From positions 528,298,291-528,362,290 of the forward strand of contig NC_081409.1 of the NCBI RefSeq assembly GCF_030272615.1: DNA of 64,000 bases, given 5' to 3'. Position numbers and translations under genes: made by a program. Below the pieces are notes generated by a model, which was not told where the DNA came from, ran no database searches, and saw only the letters and a list, made by a program, of their open reading frames with translations. Shown one piece after another: positions 23,401-33,214 of the stretch; within the stretch, counting starts at the first letter, position 1; the number at the start of each line of letters is the position of its first letter. Source of the stretch: Cryptomeria japonica (lineage: Eukaryota; Streptophyta; Pinopsida; Cupressales; Cupressaceae).

Positions 23401-24653
23401 TACAGCCACATCTTTTCCTATCTATGCGATCAAATTATCCCTGAAACCTTACTCATAATGAGAAAAGAAACCTAACTCGAAATGCTTCGCGATATGTTAT
23501 CATAGCTAACGATTTATTTAGATGAGGTTTGGATGGTACATTGCTTAGATGTCTAGAAACTGAAGAATCTAAACATACATTATTGGAAGTCCATGAAGGT
23601 ATTTGTGGATCTCATTTGAATGGTTTTACTTTAGCTCGGAAACTGTTATGAGCTGGCTACTACTGGCCAGATATGGAAAAAGACACCATAAAATTTGTTA
23701 AGACTTGTGAGAAATGTCAGCTTCATGGAAATCTCATACATGCCCCGACAAGGGACCTCATACCATTTATAACACACTGGCCTTTTTAGCAATGGGCCTT
23801 TGATCTCATTGGTCAGATATATTCGGCTTCATCCAATGGACATAAATTCATCATAACTACCACTGAGTATTTCACCAAGTGGGTAGAGGCAGTTCTTCTC
23901 ATCAAAGCAACTAGTAAACAGGTCACCTTGTTCATCCTGAACTATATCATTTGCAGGTATGGGATACCTTCGTCCATCGTGACTAATAACGGAGGACAAT
24001 TCAAGAATAAAGATCTGGACAAGCTTTGTGAGAAATTCAAAATAAAGCAACACTGGTCATCAATATATTACCCTCAAGGTAATGGACAAGTTGAGGCGTC
24101 TAACAAAAACCTACTGACTATCTTACATAGAATAGTGAACAAGTCTGGGAAGGATTGGCATCTGCTGCTCAATCCTACACTATGGGCTTACAGAACAAGT
24201 ATCAGAACACCTATTGGGGCTACACCTTTCTCTTTGGTGTATGGGTCTAAAGCAGTATTACCTATTGAAGTAGAAATACCATCTCTAAGAGTTTCGTTGC
24301 AAGGTCTTGTTACTGATGAAGATCATAGAATATCTAGATTGCAAGAACTCGAATTGCTGGATGAGCGTCGGCAAGTGGCATTTGATCATCTCAAAGTGTA
24401 TTAGAAGAGAATGTCCAGAGGATATAACAAGAAGGTTCGACAAAGAGAATTTCAAGTTGGTGACCTAGTTCTGAGAGAAAATCCAAAATATTAATAGTTT
24501 TGCAACAATAAAGGGAAGTTTGAACCCAACTAGCTGGGTCCCTACATTGTTACTGCAACATATGGCTTTGGTGCCTATCAACTCTCAAACTCAGAAGGAG
24601 AACAGCTCCGTGAACCGATTAACACCATCCACTTGAAGAAATTCTTCGCTTAG
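23401..24653 (+). pseudogene. pol: TE-A integrase
   Basis: Integrase inserts element DNA into the chromosome. The His/Cys zinc finger (CEKCQLHG at about 23708), core and C-terminal domain are readable in frame 3. The first catalytic Asp is in QWAFDLIGQI (about 23800). The second is lost: VTNNGGQF has AAT at 23985-23987 where the family has GAT. The Glu is kept in NGQVEASNKNLL (about 24090). TAG stops at 23787, 24402 and 24531 sit at expected Gln, Gln and Trp. A TGA near 23648 stands for Arg (CGA). The frame ends at 24653 after HLKKFFA, the usual end of Tat pol. Confidence 0.92.
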
Positions 24654-26286
24654 CACTCTCTGCTCTAGCAAACATGTACAACTGAAAAAGTCCTGAAGAA
24701 ATCCAAAAAAATTAGAAAAAGTCCTCAAGAAATCCAAAAAAAGAAAAAAAAAAAGAAAAGACAAAAAAAATAAATAAATAAAAGAGAGAAATTGCCTTGG
24801 TGAAAACCTGGTAAATAGGCACCTTGGTAAAAAAAAATGAATCACTACCAAGCAGGTGAAAACCTAGCAAACAGGTGCCTCTTGTACTCAAGCGCTCCAT
24901 CTATCAATGCAACATTGGCATTTCCTACTTTCATGCATCTTTTGCTTTCGTTTGTACATATTTTTAGTCACTTTTGTGACATCCTGGTTCATTGGAACCC
25001 TCATGACTTGAAACTGATTAACATCCTAGTCTTAGGTTACTCGACAGAGCACATTACATATCCTAAGCATTGTCAACTAAGTCATTTTTTTTTTTCGTCA
25101 GTGAAACCTGGTCGTCCACTCCGAGTCAGTCACCTATCTCCTAACTACCAAAGAGTTTATCATTGAGTTCACAAGAAAAACAACACAACAAAAAACAATC
25201 ACTAAACAGTTTGAGCTATGAATGAAAATTTTCTTTGTATGTTGTCTTTTATATTGATTTTCGATTACTGTCGCTCTGAGTAACTCAAGGAAGTCTATTG
25301 TGACTAAGAGGAGCAAGGATTGGGGGCATAATATTTTCTTTGTTTTCTGCTTGTAGGAATGATCCCGATGATCTAGAAACATATAAATTAGTTGGGTGTC
25401 TATGATAAGAGCCTTCACATTAAGGTGAAATCACCTCACATACCTCGACTCCACTTATTTGTATGCTACAAGGAGGTCCATATCATTTCTTTGTCTATTT
25501 TGAGGGAATTTCTTTATGATGCAATCCGGGTCCCTGTGAAATTTGTTCAAGGATATGAATGAAAAAAGGGTCATTGCGAACAAGATAATTAAAATTGCAC
25601 ACTGAAAAGAAAGGAACTCTAACCTGCTTGTTGTGTTCATTATGCTCAGTGATGAATCTTAAGTATTTTAAATCCAGTGACTAGGTTTAGGTTGCATTTT
25701 GCACCTCATTTTGCATATCATTCTACATTTTTGTGAATCTAGAGTGATTTCTGTATAGTAATAATCTCTTTATATTCTGAAAGAGAGTTGAAAGCATCAT
25801 CATTTCTTATGCTAAGTGGTCTATTTATCATTATTTCTCTGATCGAGTACTTGTGCTTTGAGATGTTTAGCTGCATACATAACATTTCATATAGATTCAT
25901 TCATTTCATTATTATTCATTTACATTGATCTTATTGCATAGAAAAACAAAAAAAAATGCATTACTTATTACTCATTACTGATTTTCATTCATTTATTTGC
26001 ATATGAAAAGAAACCAAAACATAGACATCCATATTCATTTGCATTACATACATTCATGCTAGAATAAATGCATACATATAGAATAAAGCATATAGAAACA
26101 TCTCATAGTCAATTGACACAAGTACAATGATGTCAAAATGGATCTCGTATATATATCATATCAAGTCTAAGGGTACAAAATGATGTCCAATGACATGTGC
26201 AAACTCCCATTGGAGCAAGAATCGTATCGGCTACAAAAAATGGGTGTGTCTACAAAAAATATCCCAGCGACAAAAAAATGAATCAT
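24654..26286. other. TE-A spacer between pol and the antisense gene
   Basis: It begins with an A-rich purine run (24690-24840) and two copies of a gtgaaaacctrg-aaaYaggYgcct word (24800-24885). The rest is AT-rich with repeated cattcatt and cata words. No protein domain seen on either strand. The A-rich run could serve as a poly(A) region for either transcript, but nothing proves it. Confidence 0.5.
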
Positions 26287-28134
26287 CTAGTTGGCGCCCT
26301 CTCCCTCATCGCCTGGTGGAGGAGCAGGAGCCTGATGCCCGGGATCCTGTCGAGGTGCACATGCTCCCTCTGATCTAGCCATATACTACGAGTAGGGTTG
26401 CACCTGCTGTGCAATAGGAACTACGACACTATATGCCACCACATAATATGCAACTCTACTGCTCTGGAGAAGCACCTCCTATCGTAGAGACTCTATCTCT
26501 TCTCTCAACTCTTCTCTCAATGCTGTGATCTGGCGATCACGCTCGACCCTAACCTCAACCAGCTATCGGTCTTGCTTCGCCAGCTGAGTCTGAGCCACTG
26601 TCAACTATGACTACAGCTCTGCAAGACATGCTCTCATCGACCGTCCTGTGTCAACCCCCTGCTCTCTTGCAAGCTCTCCGCCATTATCTCCACCGCCATC
26701 TCCACCTGTGGCTCCACCCTGCTCATCCCGCCGCTGTCGGACCTGCCTCGGAGCTGCTCACTCCTCCTCTCCACCACACAACCTCACGCCTACTCTCCCA
26801 AGGGATCCACCCTCACCCCTCTGCTGTCCAACATCAGCTCGCACACTGCTGCTGCTAGCACCAAGATCACCACCAGTCCATTGTGGAGCCTCTGATCTCT
26901 ATGCCTGTCCCTGCCTATGGCCCTGTCCCTATGTTGGTACAAGGGCATCATCCTCCATATCCTCAATATGAGGATCCTGCTCTCCTGGATCTGTAAACCG
27001 AGGGAATGGATGCTACTGAAAGTAATCCCTATACTGGGGCAGTACCCCCACATCTGCTATATCATCTAGGTAATCCCACCTCAGGCAATGTAAACCTATC
27101 AGCTCCTGCATCGCTAAAGCATAGGATAGCCTAAGTGACCATCCCTATCTCTCCTCATCGATGTATCGAGCATACACTGTATACTCCCGAGAGATCCCTT
27201 GAGGCCAGCCGTACTGCCTCATCACTCATGAAATGATGAATCACTCCACAATAGTCTGTGACCTCCCAATCAGTGGGCATGTAACAAACAGGTCTTTGTG
27301 AACTACTCGCCAGTCATCCCATGACTCCAACCCTCTGTATGGTCTCCATATGATAGCTATCAGATCATCAAGCTGTCGTCGCCAGAAGTCTGTCTTGCCC
27401 AGATGGGGCTGTGTAATATATCTAGCATACCTGTAAATAATCGGTTGCCTTGGCTCTTTGCTATCATCAACAATCAACTGACAAATGGGAAGGTGCTCCC
27501 AAGCCCACACCTGTAAAATGTACACCCCAGTGGCCATGCTTCGCCCATCTCTGTAAACAATCTCATGCATCTCTTGATACATGTGGGCCAACAAACAAGA
27601 ACCCCAGCCGCAGCCGAGTCTCTGAGGGGTCTCTATCAACCTCTCCAACATCCATCCCCATCCACTCTGGAAACCCTGTTGCCCTCAGTCTGGCATCAAA
27701 AAGAAACCAATGAAACCTGCTAGGACACATGCCAGCGGATACTCCTCACTGTACCTACTCATAAATATATCCCAACTCATGGAATGAGTTAAGATATCAA
27801 GATCCCTGAATATGTTCCTAAGAGCCTGTAGTCTAGGTAACAATGCAGTATCATAATCCACCTTATCCCCAGCATAAGGGATATGAAGGATCCTGTACAC
27901 ATCCTTGGGAGTGATAGTCAACTCCCCAACTAGCAAATGAAAGGTATTCTACTCCGAATGAAACCGCTCAACTAATGTTGTGAGCATCCCGTGGTTCACA
28001 CAGATATCAGGTAATCGTAATAAATGATTCAAGCCGCATAAATCAACATGAGCCTACTCAACCTCAAATAGATGATGAACTAATGCCATCGTAGGTGGAT
28101 ATACACATTTGAAGAGCACAAGAGGTAATAAAAC

Positions 28135-28598
28135 CTACAAAAAACCCAACAATGATCATCAGAAAACATTCCAAATGAGCCTACAAGAGAAGTTAAACAT
28201 CATGCAAATCCAAATAAGTCAAATGCAAAATCAAAATTTCATGTTTACACTTTAAAAAATGATCACTGTCTTTCGAACGATAAAAAATAGTCAAGCAGCA
28301 TCTCGTACGAGTCAAGAATGGCTATCGTACGAGAAAACAGCCTCAAACGACAAATTAACAGACCTAGCATGACAAAATGGTCTTTTAATAGACCTATCAT
28401 ACGACACAAGGGTGGACCCCGTACGACAAAACTGGTAGGCTCAAACGAAAAAATATTTTTTACCAGTTTCTCGTACAAGACAGGATCTTGTCTCGCACGA
28501 TAAAACGTGATGCCCGACCCAAAACCCGTAAAAACGTGAAAAATGAACAAAAATATTCAAAATTGGAAACATAAAGAGGCTTAAGATCGATCACTTAC
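28135..28598 (-). other. Predicted phase-0 intron of the antisense PMD gene
   Basis: Donor ACA|GTAAGT and acceptor TTTTTTGTAG|GTTT on the minus strand; 464 bp. Exon 1 has exactly 25 codons, and exon 2 opens in the frame that holds all PMD motifs. Splicing is inferred, not shown. The intron contains the second TCGTACGA word array. A 96-codon frame inside it (28550-28263) matches nothing I know. Confidence 0.6.
28273..28500. repeat. TCGTACGA-like word array in the PMD intron
   Basis: TCGTACGA or variants (TCGAACGA, TCAAACGA, TCATACGA, CCGTACGA, TCGCACGA) start at 28273, 28303, 28325, 28343, 28365, 28397, 28419, 28441, 28471 and 28493. Five of nine spacings are 22 bp; the others are 30, 18, 32 and 30. 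The word is a palindrome, so it has no strand. The same word forms the array in the element's leader. Confidence 0.78.
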
Positions 28599-28745
28599 TG
28601 TTGGCTCATAGTTTTTGGGTCGATTGTGACGTCTCTGATGCCCAAATTGATGTTGATGAGTAGGGACCACCATTTTTCTTCGCAGAAGGCTTTTTGAATT
28701 TTCAAACTTGGAGGGTTAAAATGATTTGAAAATGACACTTTCGTC

Positions 28746-28755
28746 CTATATATAG
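28746..28755 (-). promoter_or_regulatory. TATA box for the antisense PMD gene
   Basis: CTATATATAG on the minus strand, 73 bp upstream of the exon 1 ATG at 28673, the usual distance for a plant core promoter with a short 5' untranslated region. The core TATATATA is a palindrome, but the gene arrangement points leftward. Confidence 0.55.
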
Positions 28756-29848
28756 CCTAAAACCTAATTTTTCAACTTGCTCCGATGGTTATGAAAATTG
28801 TACCCTTAGCTAATTTGCCTGCTCTGATTCCATTTTCGGGATTGAAATCGAAATTCAAGATCATTTTGCTAGCCACTTTCACAATTTTGACCACTTAGCA
28901 CTTTTTTCATCAAATGCTCATTATTTCTTCAAATTGCGCTCTAATTTCAACGCTGAATCTTACTTCAATTTCATGTTACACATCAACATTTCGATCAACT
29001 CTACGCTCAATTTGTCATCAATCAACGCCGAAATTTTCAAAAAAAAAATCCTTAGAATCAATTTGTGCTCAAATAAATTATTTTCGCCAAACAATTGCCT
29101 ATAATCAATCCCTCGTTAGCTTTCGATTTCGCTCCCGAGGGGCATACTCATGACCTTATGACTTCACATCTCACAAGTCGAGAAATTTTTTCAAATCTTC
29201 ATCACAAGTTGAGCAAAATCTTTTCAACTAAAGAAAATCAATTCTTATTGCTAAGTGGCATCTCAGCTTCATCACTTCACATCAAGTTGAGATCTCTCGA
29301 TCATCCGAATCAAATTAATCGCTAGGGGCATATCAGTTTCATTGCTTCAAATCAAGTTGATATTTGTCTTTCATTTGAATTATTCTCTTAATGTTAATCA
29401 GTTTCATTGCTTCAAATCAAACTGATTATTCGTTTAAGCTCAATCAAAAGTTTCAAGTATCTTTGACCACACTAAATCTAAGTAGGTGTTCAGTATTCAT
29501 TTCTTGATCAAGCTGAACGGTTCATCCTTCACTCATTGTGTCTTGATCAATCAAGTTCAAGATCAATTTTATCATCACTCACTACATCTAAGATCAATCA
29601 AGTTCTAGATCAGTAAGATCCGCTTCTTGATCAATCAAGTTCAAGTTCGGTATCTTTGTTTTCTATCATTCCTCAGTTCAATCAAGTTCGGGATCGGTAT
29701 CACTTTAATCAGACTTCATTCAGATATGTCACTTCAAATCAAGCTAAACACCTTGCTTTTCATCTAGTTCGTGATCAATCAAGTTCAGAACTGCCATCTC
29801 CTAGACATCACACATTCTTTGAACCAATGCGCTGCTCGCATATTAATT
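28756..29848 (+). other. TE-A 3' untranslated region with degenerate repeats
   Basis: No gene. Two families of imperfect repeats fill it. A unit with catctcagcttcattgcttc and atcaagttga recurs at about 29259, 29329 and 29395. The word tgatcaatcaagttc recurs at about 29548, 29595, 29632, 29679 and 29776, mostly 47 bp or a multiple apart. Plant Tat elements are known for variable, repeat-rich 3' regions. Confidence 0.6.
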
Positions 29849-29862
29849 CAAAGAGGGGCAAA
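29849..29862 (+). other. TE-A polypurine tract
   Basis: CAAAGAGGGGCAAA directly before the TG of the 3' LTR, the standard place and composition for priming plus-strand DNA. Confidence 0.8.
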
Positions 29863-31012
29863 TGTAATACCCTAAAATTGGTCATCTAAACCATGGGCCC
29901 CTAATCTCAACAACATCACCAAGGTCCTAACCAAAGGCAATTAAATCAATCTTGAGCACATTATTAATTCTTTAATTATCAAAAATCACATGGCAAATCA
30001 ACTACTCAATATTAATTAAATATTTATTTAATTAATCAAATCATTTCCAATAATATCATTTTGATCAATTATCCCATTTTAATTTATTAAATATCCTTGC
30101 ATATTTATTTAATTAATAAATTTGCCATTCAATCATGCAAAAAGGATTAATTTATTACAAAAGATGAATTAATTTATTACAAAGAGTTGAATTGAAAATA
30201 AAACAGAAAAAAAGAATTGAATTGAGAGAGAAATCAAACTTGAGATATTATTTCTTTTTCTAAATTTAGAAATTGAAATCAGAAAAGCAATTTAATTGAA
30301 TTATTAAATTATTCTCTAAAATTGGAACTCAAAGCTTTTCAGAAAAAGAAGTTCAGTTGCATTGAAAAGACCTTTTTCTTGAATAAATTAAAGAATTATC
30401 TATTTTTATCCTATATGCATGGAATTAATTTATTATTATTTTCCAATGCAACTTGGACTTCTAATTTGAATGCATTTCAATTAAACTATAATTGGAATCT
30501 ATCTCAAGGTTAACTGAATCTGATTTCTCAATTATTTCAATTAATCCTAAGTTGATCTTTTTTCTCTTGTGATTCTCTATAAATTCAGTCTTCAACTCTC
30601 ATTCCAATTCACCCTAGAGATTTTTGAGAACACGCTTGGAGATTATTATCACGCTAATTTTGCTCTGGAGTCATTGAAGATTATTGTGTTTTTTAGATTA
30701 TTTGCATCCATTTTACATCCATTATTTCTTGCATCCATTGTTGCTTGAATTAATTATTTGCTTGAATTATTCATCCATCTTGCATGCATATAGCTTAATA
30801 TCATATAGATTAAATCCTTCGTCTTGGTGTAGTCTAGTCACTGGTATTGCTTATAAAAATCGAAGAGCAATCTTATACTCGCATATTTTAGAAGGCAATT
30901 GGTTGCTTTGCTATGGTTTATTTCTTATTGATTATTGATTACTAACCATGCATATAATGACTTAATTGAAGTGTTGTGCTTGCAGCTACAGGTTCACTTT
31001 TTCATACACACA
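29863..31012 (+). repeat. TE-A 3' LTR
   Basis: A 1150-bp near-copy of 5491-6641, starting TGTAATACCC and ending ACACA. Differences include TTGAC/TCAAC near position 46, a short TTTA insertion near 30110 and several changes around 30590-30660. The TATA box at 30578-30585 is intact. Confidence 0.93.
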
Positions 31013-31017
31013 GTTGC
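31013..31017 (+). repeat. TE-A target site duplication, right copy (GTTGC)
   Basis: Matches the uninterrupted TE-B LTR at about 37595, where the same bases occur once. Confidence 0.65.
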
Positions 31018-32431
31018 AACCCCTTATCCTCCTCCTATGTTCCTCTACAAGGTTCTCTTTCTACTTTCTCTGATCCTGGGCATAAAAGCTTGAACTCCTA
31101 TTTTAGTGGAGGGGCAATTTTACTTCTTGCCGAGATCTAAACCCTCTTCAATAAAGGGGAAATACTCTATAAAACATCAAGGCGCATCTCACGGTCCATC
31201 CAGAAGCATCAAGGGTGATAGTGGAATGACTCAAAGGTTTTTGTTTCTACCAAAATAGAGTTGGGAATTTTGGTTCTACTTCATCATAACTGCCCGCATG
31301 AACAATATTTTGGGAGATTGCGAGGAATATTTTGTAACAAAGTAACAAGCGATCTTATAAGCTTGTGACAAGTGTCTCCTCTGGCCTGAAGCTTGTTGCT
31401 CCCTTGTTTCTATAAAAGGGAAATCAGGGCCATGAGACAAGAGGTCAAGAAGTTTGGATCCAAATCCTTGGTCATGTATAGTAGGTCTAGGTGAAATGAG
31501 TAGGTTGTAACAAGAATTTGTAGAGAAAATAAAATGTGTTTTGCATCTTAGTTTGTTGCAAGTTCTTGGAGAAGTTATATGTAATATAATTTGTAACAGA
31601 CAATAGCTTATGAAATGAATGAAAGTATTGTCCAAATTCATTTTATCTAATGTATGACTTTGTTATGTTTTTGAATGAGTAAGATCAAGGGTTTTTCTCG
31701 TTCATTGCATTGTTGTGATGCATGTTTCTTCTATCTTACGCTCTGACCTAAGGGGTTGGTTAAACTTCTTAGATAGGATTTGTAGACTAATGGGGCTTAT
31801 ACAAATATTCTGATAAGTATTTTGGGTTGGGATAGATAGATGAGACATATTGTAAGGCAGTGTTATCTTGAGATCTTTAGCTATTAGATTAAGGTTTCTG
31901 TTGCAATTTTATCTTGTATTCTGCAATTTTAGCTCCCCAGTGGATAAGACACTGATTGCTACTTATAGTCATTTTTCTATAACATTTCTTTACTCACAAC
32001 TTATCGACAACTTGCTATAGATTTGATAATATCATAATATGTTTTCATTTTTAGTGTATGACATTTTTTGTCGAAAAGTCATCTCACACTCCAAAGAAGG
32101 TTCAGGATCACTGCGAGTTAGCCACTCTATAATATTCTCCATCTTTGTTTGAGCCCCCTTTTAGTATTGAGACCATCTTCTTTATTTTAATGTCGCCTAC
32201 AAGTGTGGTGCAGAGATTGCAGAAGCATTAAGGGAACACCCTCTCAGGTTTTGCAGAGCCCGAAGTGTACAAGGATAATAAGAAAATCCTTATTATATTG
32301 TTGGTCCAATCCCCTGAGTATCCTAAATGGTCTGGAGGTTGGCCTCTCCATGCATGATTCAAGGGCCCGACTATTTTTCTATCCCTAGGGAAATTCAAAA
32401 ACCCCACCAAGTGTGTTTTGGGGAACCAACA
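31018..32431 (+). repeat. TE-B 5' LTR, second part
   Basis: Continues the LTR after TE-A and aligns with about 37605-39031. It ends TTTTGGGGAACCAACA. A strong TATA box, TATAAAAG, lies at 31411-31418; the 3' LTR has TATAGAAG at the same place (37998-38005). The R/U5 end holds the block ttttgcagagcccgaagtgta, which also occurs, diverged, near 41840. Confidence 0.9.
31411..31418 (+). promoter_or_regulatory. TE-B LTR TATA box
   Basis: TATAAAAG in tttctataaaagggaaatc, about 1020 bp before the LTR end. Another candidate, TATAAAAC, is at 31168-31175. The 3' LTR copy of the first site carries an A to G change. Confidence 0.55.
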
Positions 32432-32435
32432 AAAA

Positions 32436-32451
32436 ATGGCGACTCTGTTGG
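32436..32451 (+). other. TE-B primer binding site, tRNA-Arg type
   Basis: TGGCGACTCTGTTGGG, four bases after the LTR end, is complementary to the 3' end of plant tRNA-Arg, apart from one C to T. This primer type is known from Ogre-like elements. Confidence 0.75.
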
Positions 32452-33214
32452 GAAAAAGTCATCTAGAATCTCTAGTTAGTAAAAGGTGAAGTGGTCATAG
32501 TGGTTGAGATTACCCTATCTGAGCCACCAACAAAAAAATCCTCTATCCACTGGTAAATGTCTACACAAAACTCATGTGCATATAGTAATCTAGATCTTTG
32601 TCAGTTGAGTCAATTCTCATAAATGTTGCCTGAGAATCTATTATAATTCATCTTTCAATGTAAGTTCTATCAAGATTGGTCCATATTTTAGGATTTTTTC
32701 ATAATATCTCACAAATTGTGGGTGGTGACTCCAAGATCTCTACACCAGTGTGCATTATTTGAAGAACTAAGGTGTTTGTAGTAGAGGTGAAGCAAATTTG
32801 AGCTCTTATGTTGAAGTACCCCGACAAGATGAGGAAATAATTCACATGACGAAGAGGAAGGAGTTCCAACACTGGATCAAATTTGACCTGAGAACCTAGA
32901 TGATTTCAGATCTATCACTATAGCGAAATAGTAAAGCTGATTTCTAGCCATTACACTACTTCCAGGTACTTTAAATTTTCATGAGTCAAGTGTATTTTCA
33001 TGAAGGTCATTTGTAGGAAATACTTCCCTATTATGTGAGATAAGCACTAAGGAAGGGAATGATAGTAATCTTCTTACATACTTCTGAAAATTAATTTCCA
33101 AATTCTGTAATAAGTTGAGTGAAGTATGTTTCTGAGTCATACATTGTAATATTGTAAGACTGTTGAATAAATACATTGTTGTTTGTTTATCCCTAAGAAA
33201 TATTTAGTATAAAC
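32452..33214 (+). other. TE-B leader, no gene
   Basis: AT-rich sequence between the primer site and the gag start. It has no repeat or frame that I can support. Confidence 0.5.

Larger units (their letters stand above)
26287..28673 (-). pseudogene. Antisense plant mobile domain (PMD) gene in TE-A
   Basis: PMD proteins (the MAIN/MAIL1 family in plants) are known from genes and from transposon-borne copies. Reading leftward, exon 1 is 28673-28599 (25 codons, MVVPTHQHQFGHQRRHN...). A predicted intron spans 28598-28135, and exon 2 is 28134-26287: 616 codons in a single frame ending APPPGDEGEGAN. PMD signatures are GELTITPKDVYRILHIPYAG (about 27930-27870), LQVWAWEHLPICQ (about 27515-27478) and VMRQYGWPQGI (about 27225-27193). 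At least nine in-frame TAG or TGA codons break it, for example SE*NTF and IVE*FIIS*VM, but there is no frameshift. The C-terminal third is Ser/Gly/Pro rich and more GC-rich than its surroundings. Antisense frames with this domain are reported from Tat elements. Confidence 0.83.
5491..31012 (+). mobile_element. TE-A: 25.5-kb Tat/Ogre-like Ty3/gypsy retrotransposon
   Basis: LTRs of 1151 bp (5491-6641) and 1150 bp (29863-31012) flank, in order: tRNA-Lys-type primer site, 2.2-kb leader, gag, protease, G-patch-like domain, RT, RNase H, a second archaeal-type RNase H, integrase, an antisense PMD gene, a repeat-rich 3' untranslated region and a polypurine tract. Dual RNase H, a DGG protease and an extra frame after pol are hallmarks of the Tat/Ogre lineage. 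Without the LINE inserted in gag it would be about 17.5 kb. I count roughly 33-36 differences between the LTRs, about 3 percent, mostly transitions. Every frame has stops and the integrase has lost a catalytic residue. Confidence 0.92.

Noticed and set aside
24690-24840. A long A-rich tract as a retrogene poly(A) tail
   Set aside because: It is mixed with G and C, has no target duplication or gene body beside it, and lies in the normal place for an A-rich spacer after Tat pol.
26607-26971. Pro/Ser/His-rich plus-strand frames
   Set aside because: They are the reverse reading of the GC-rich C-terminal part of the antisense PMD gene, whose own frame carries the conserved motifs and the stop.
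28263-28550. A 96-codon minus-strand frame upstream of the PMD exon
   Set aside because: It lies inside the predicted intron and consists largely of the TCGTACGA word array; no domain match and no link in frame to either exon.
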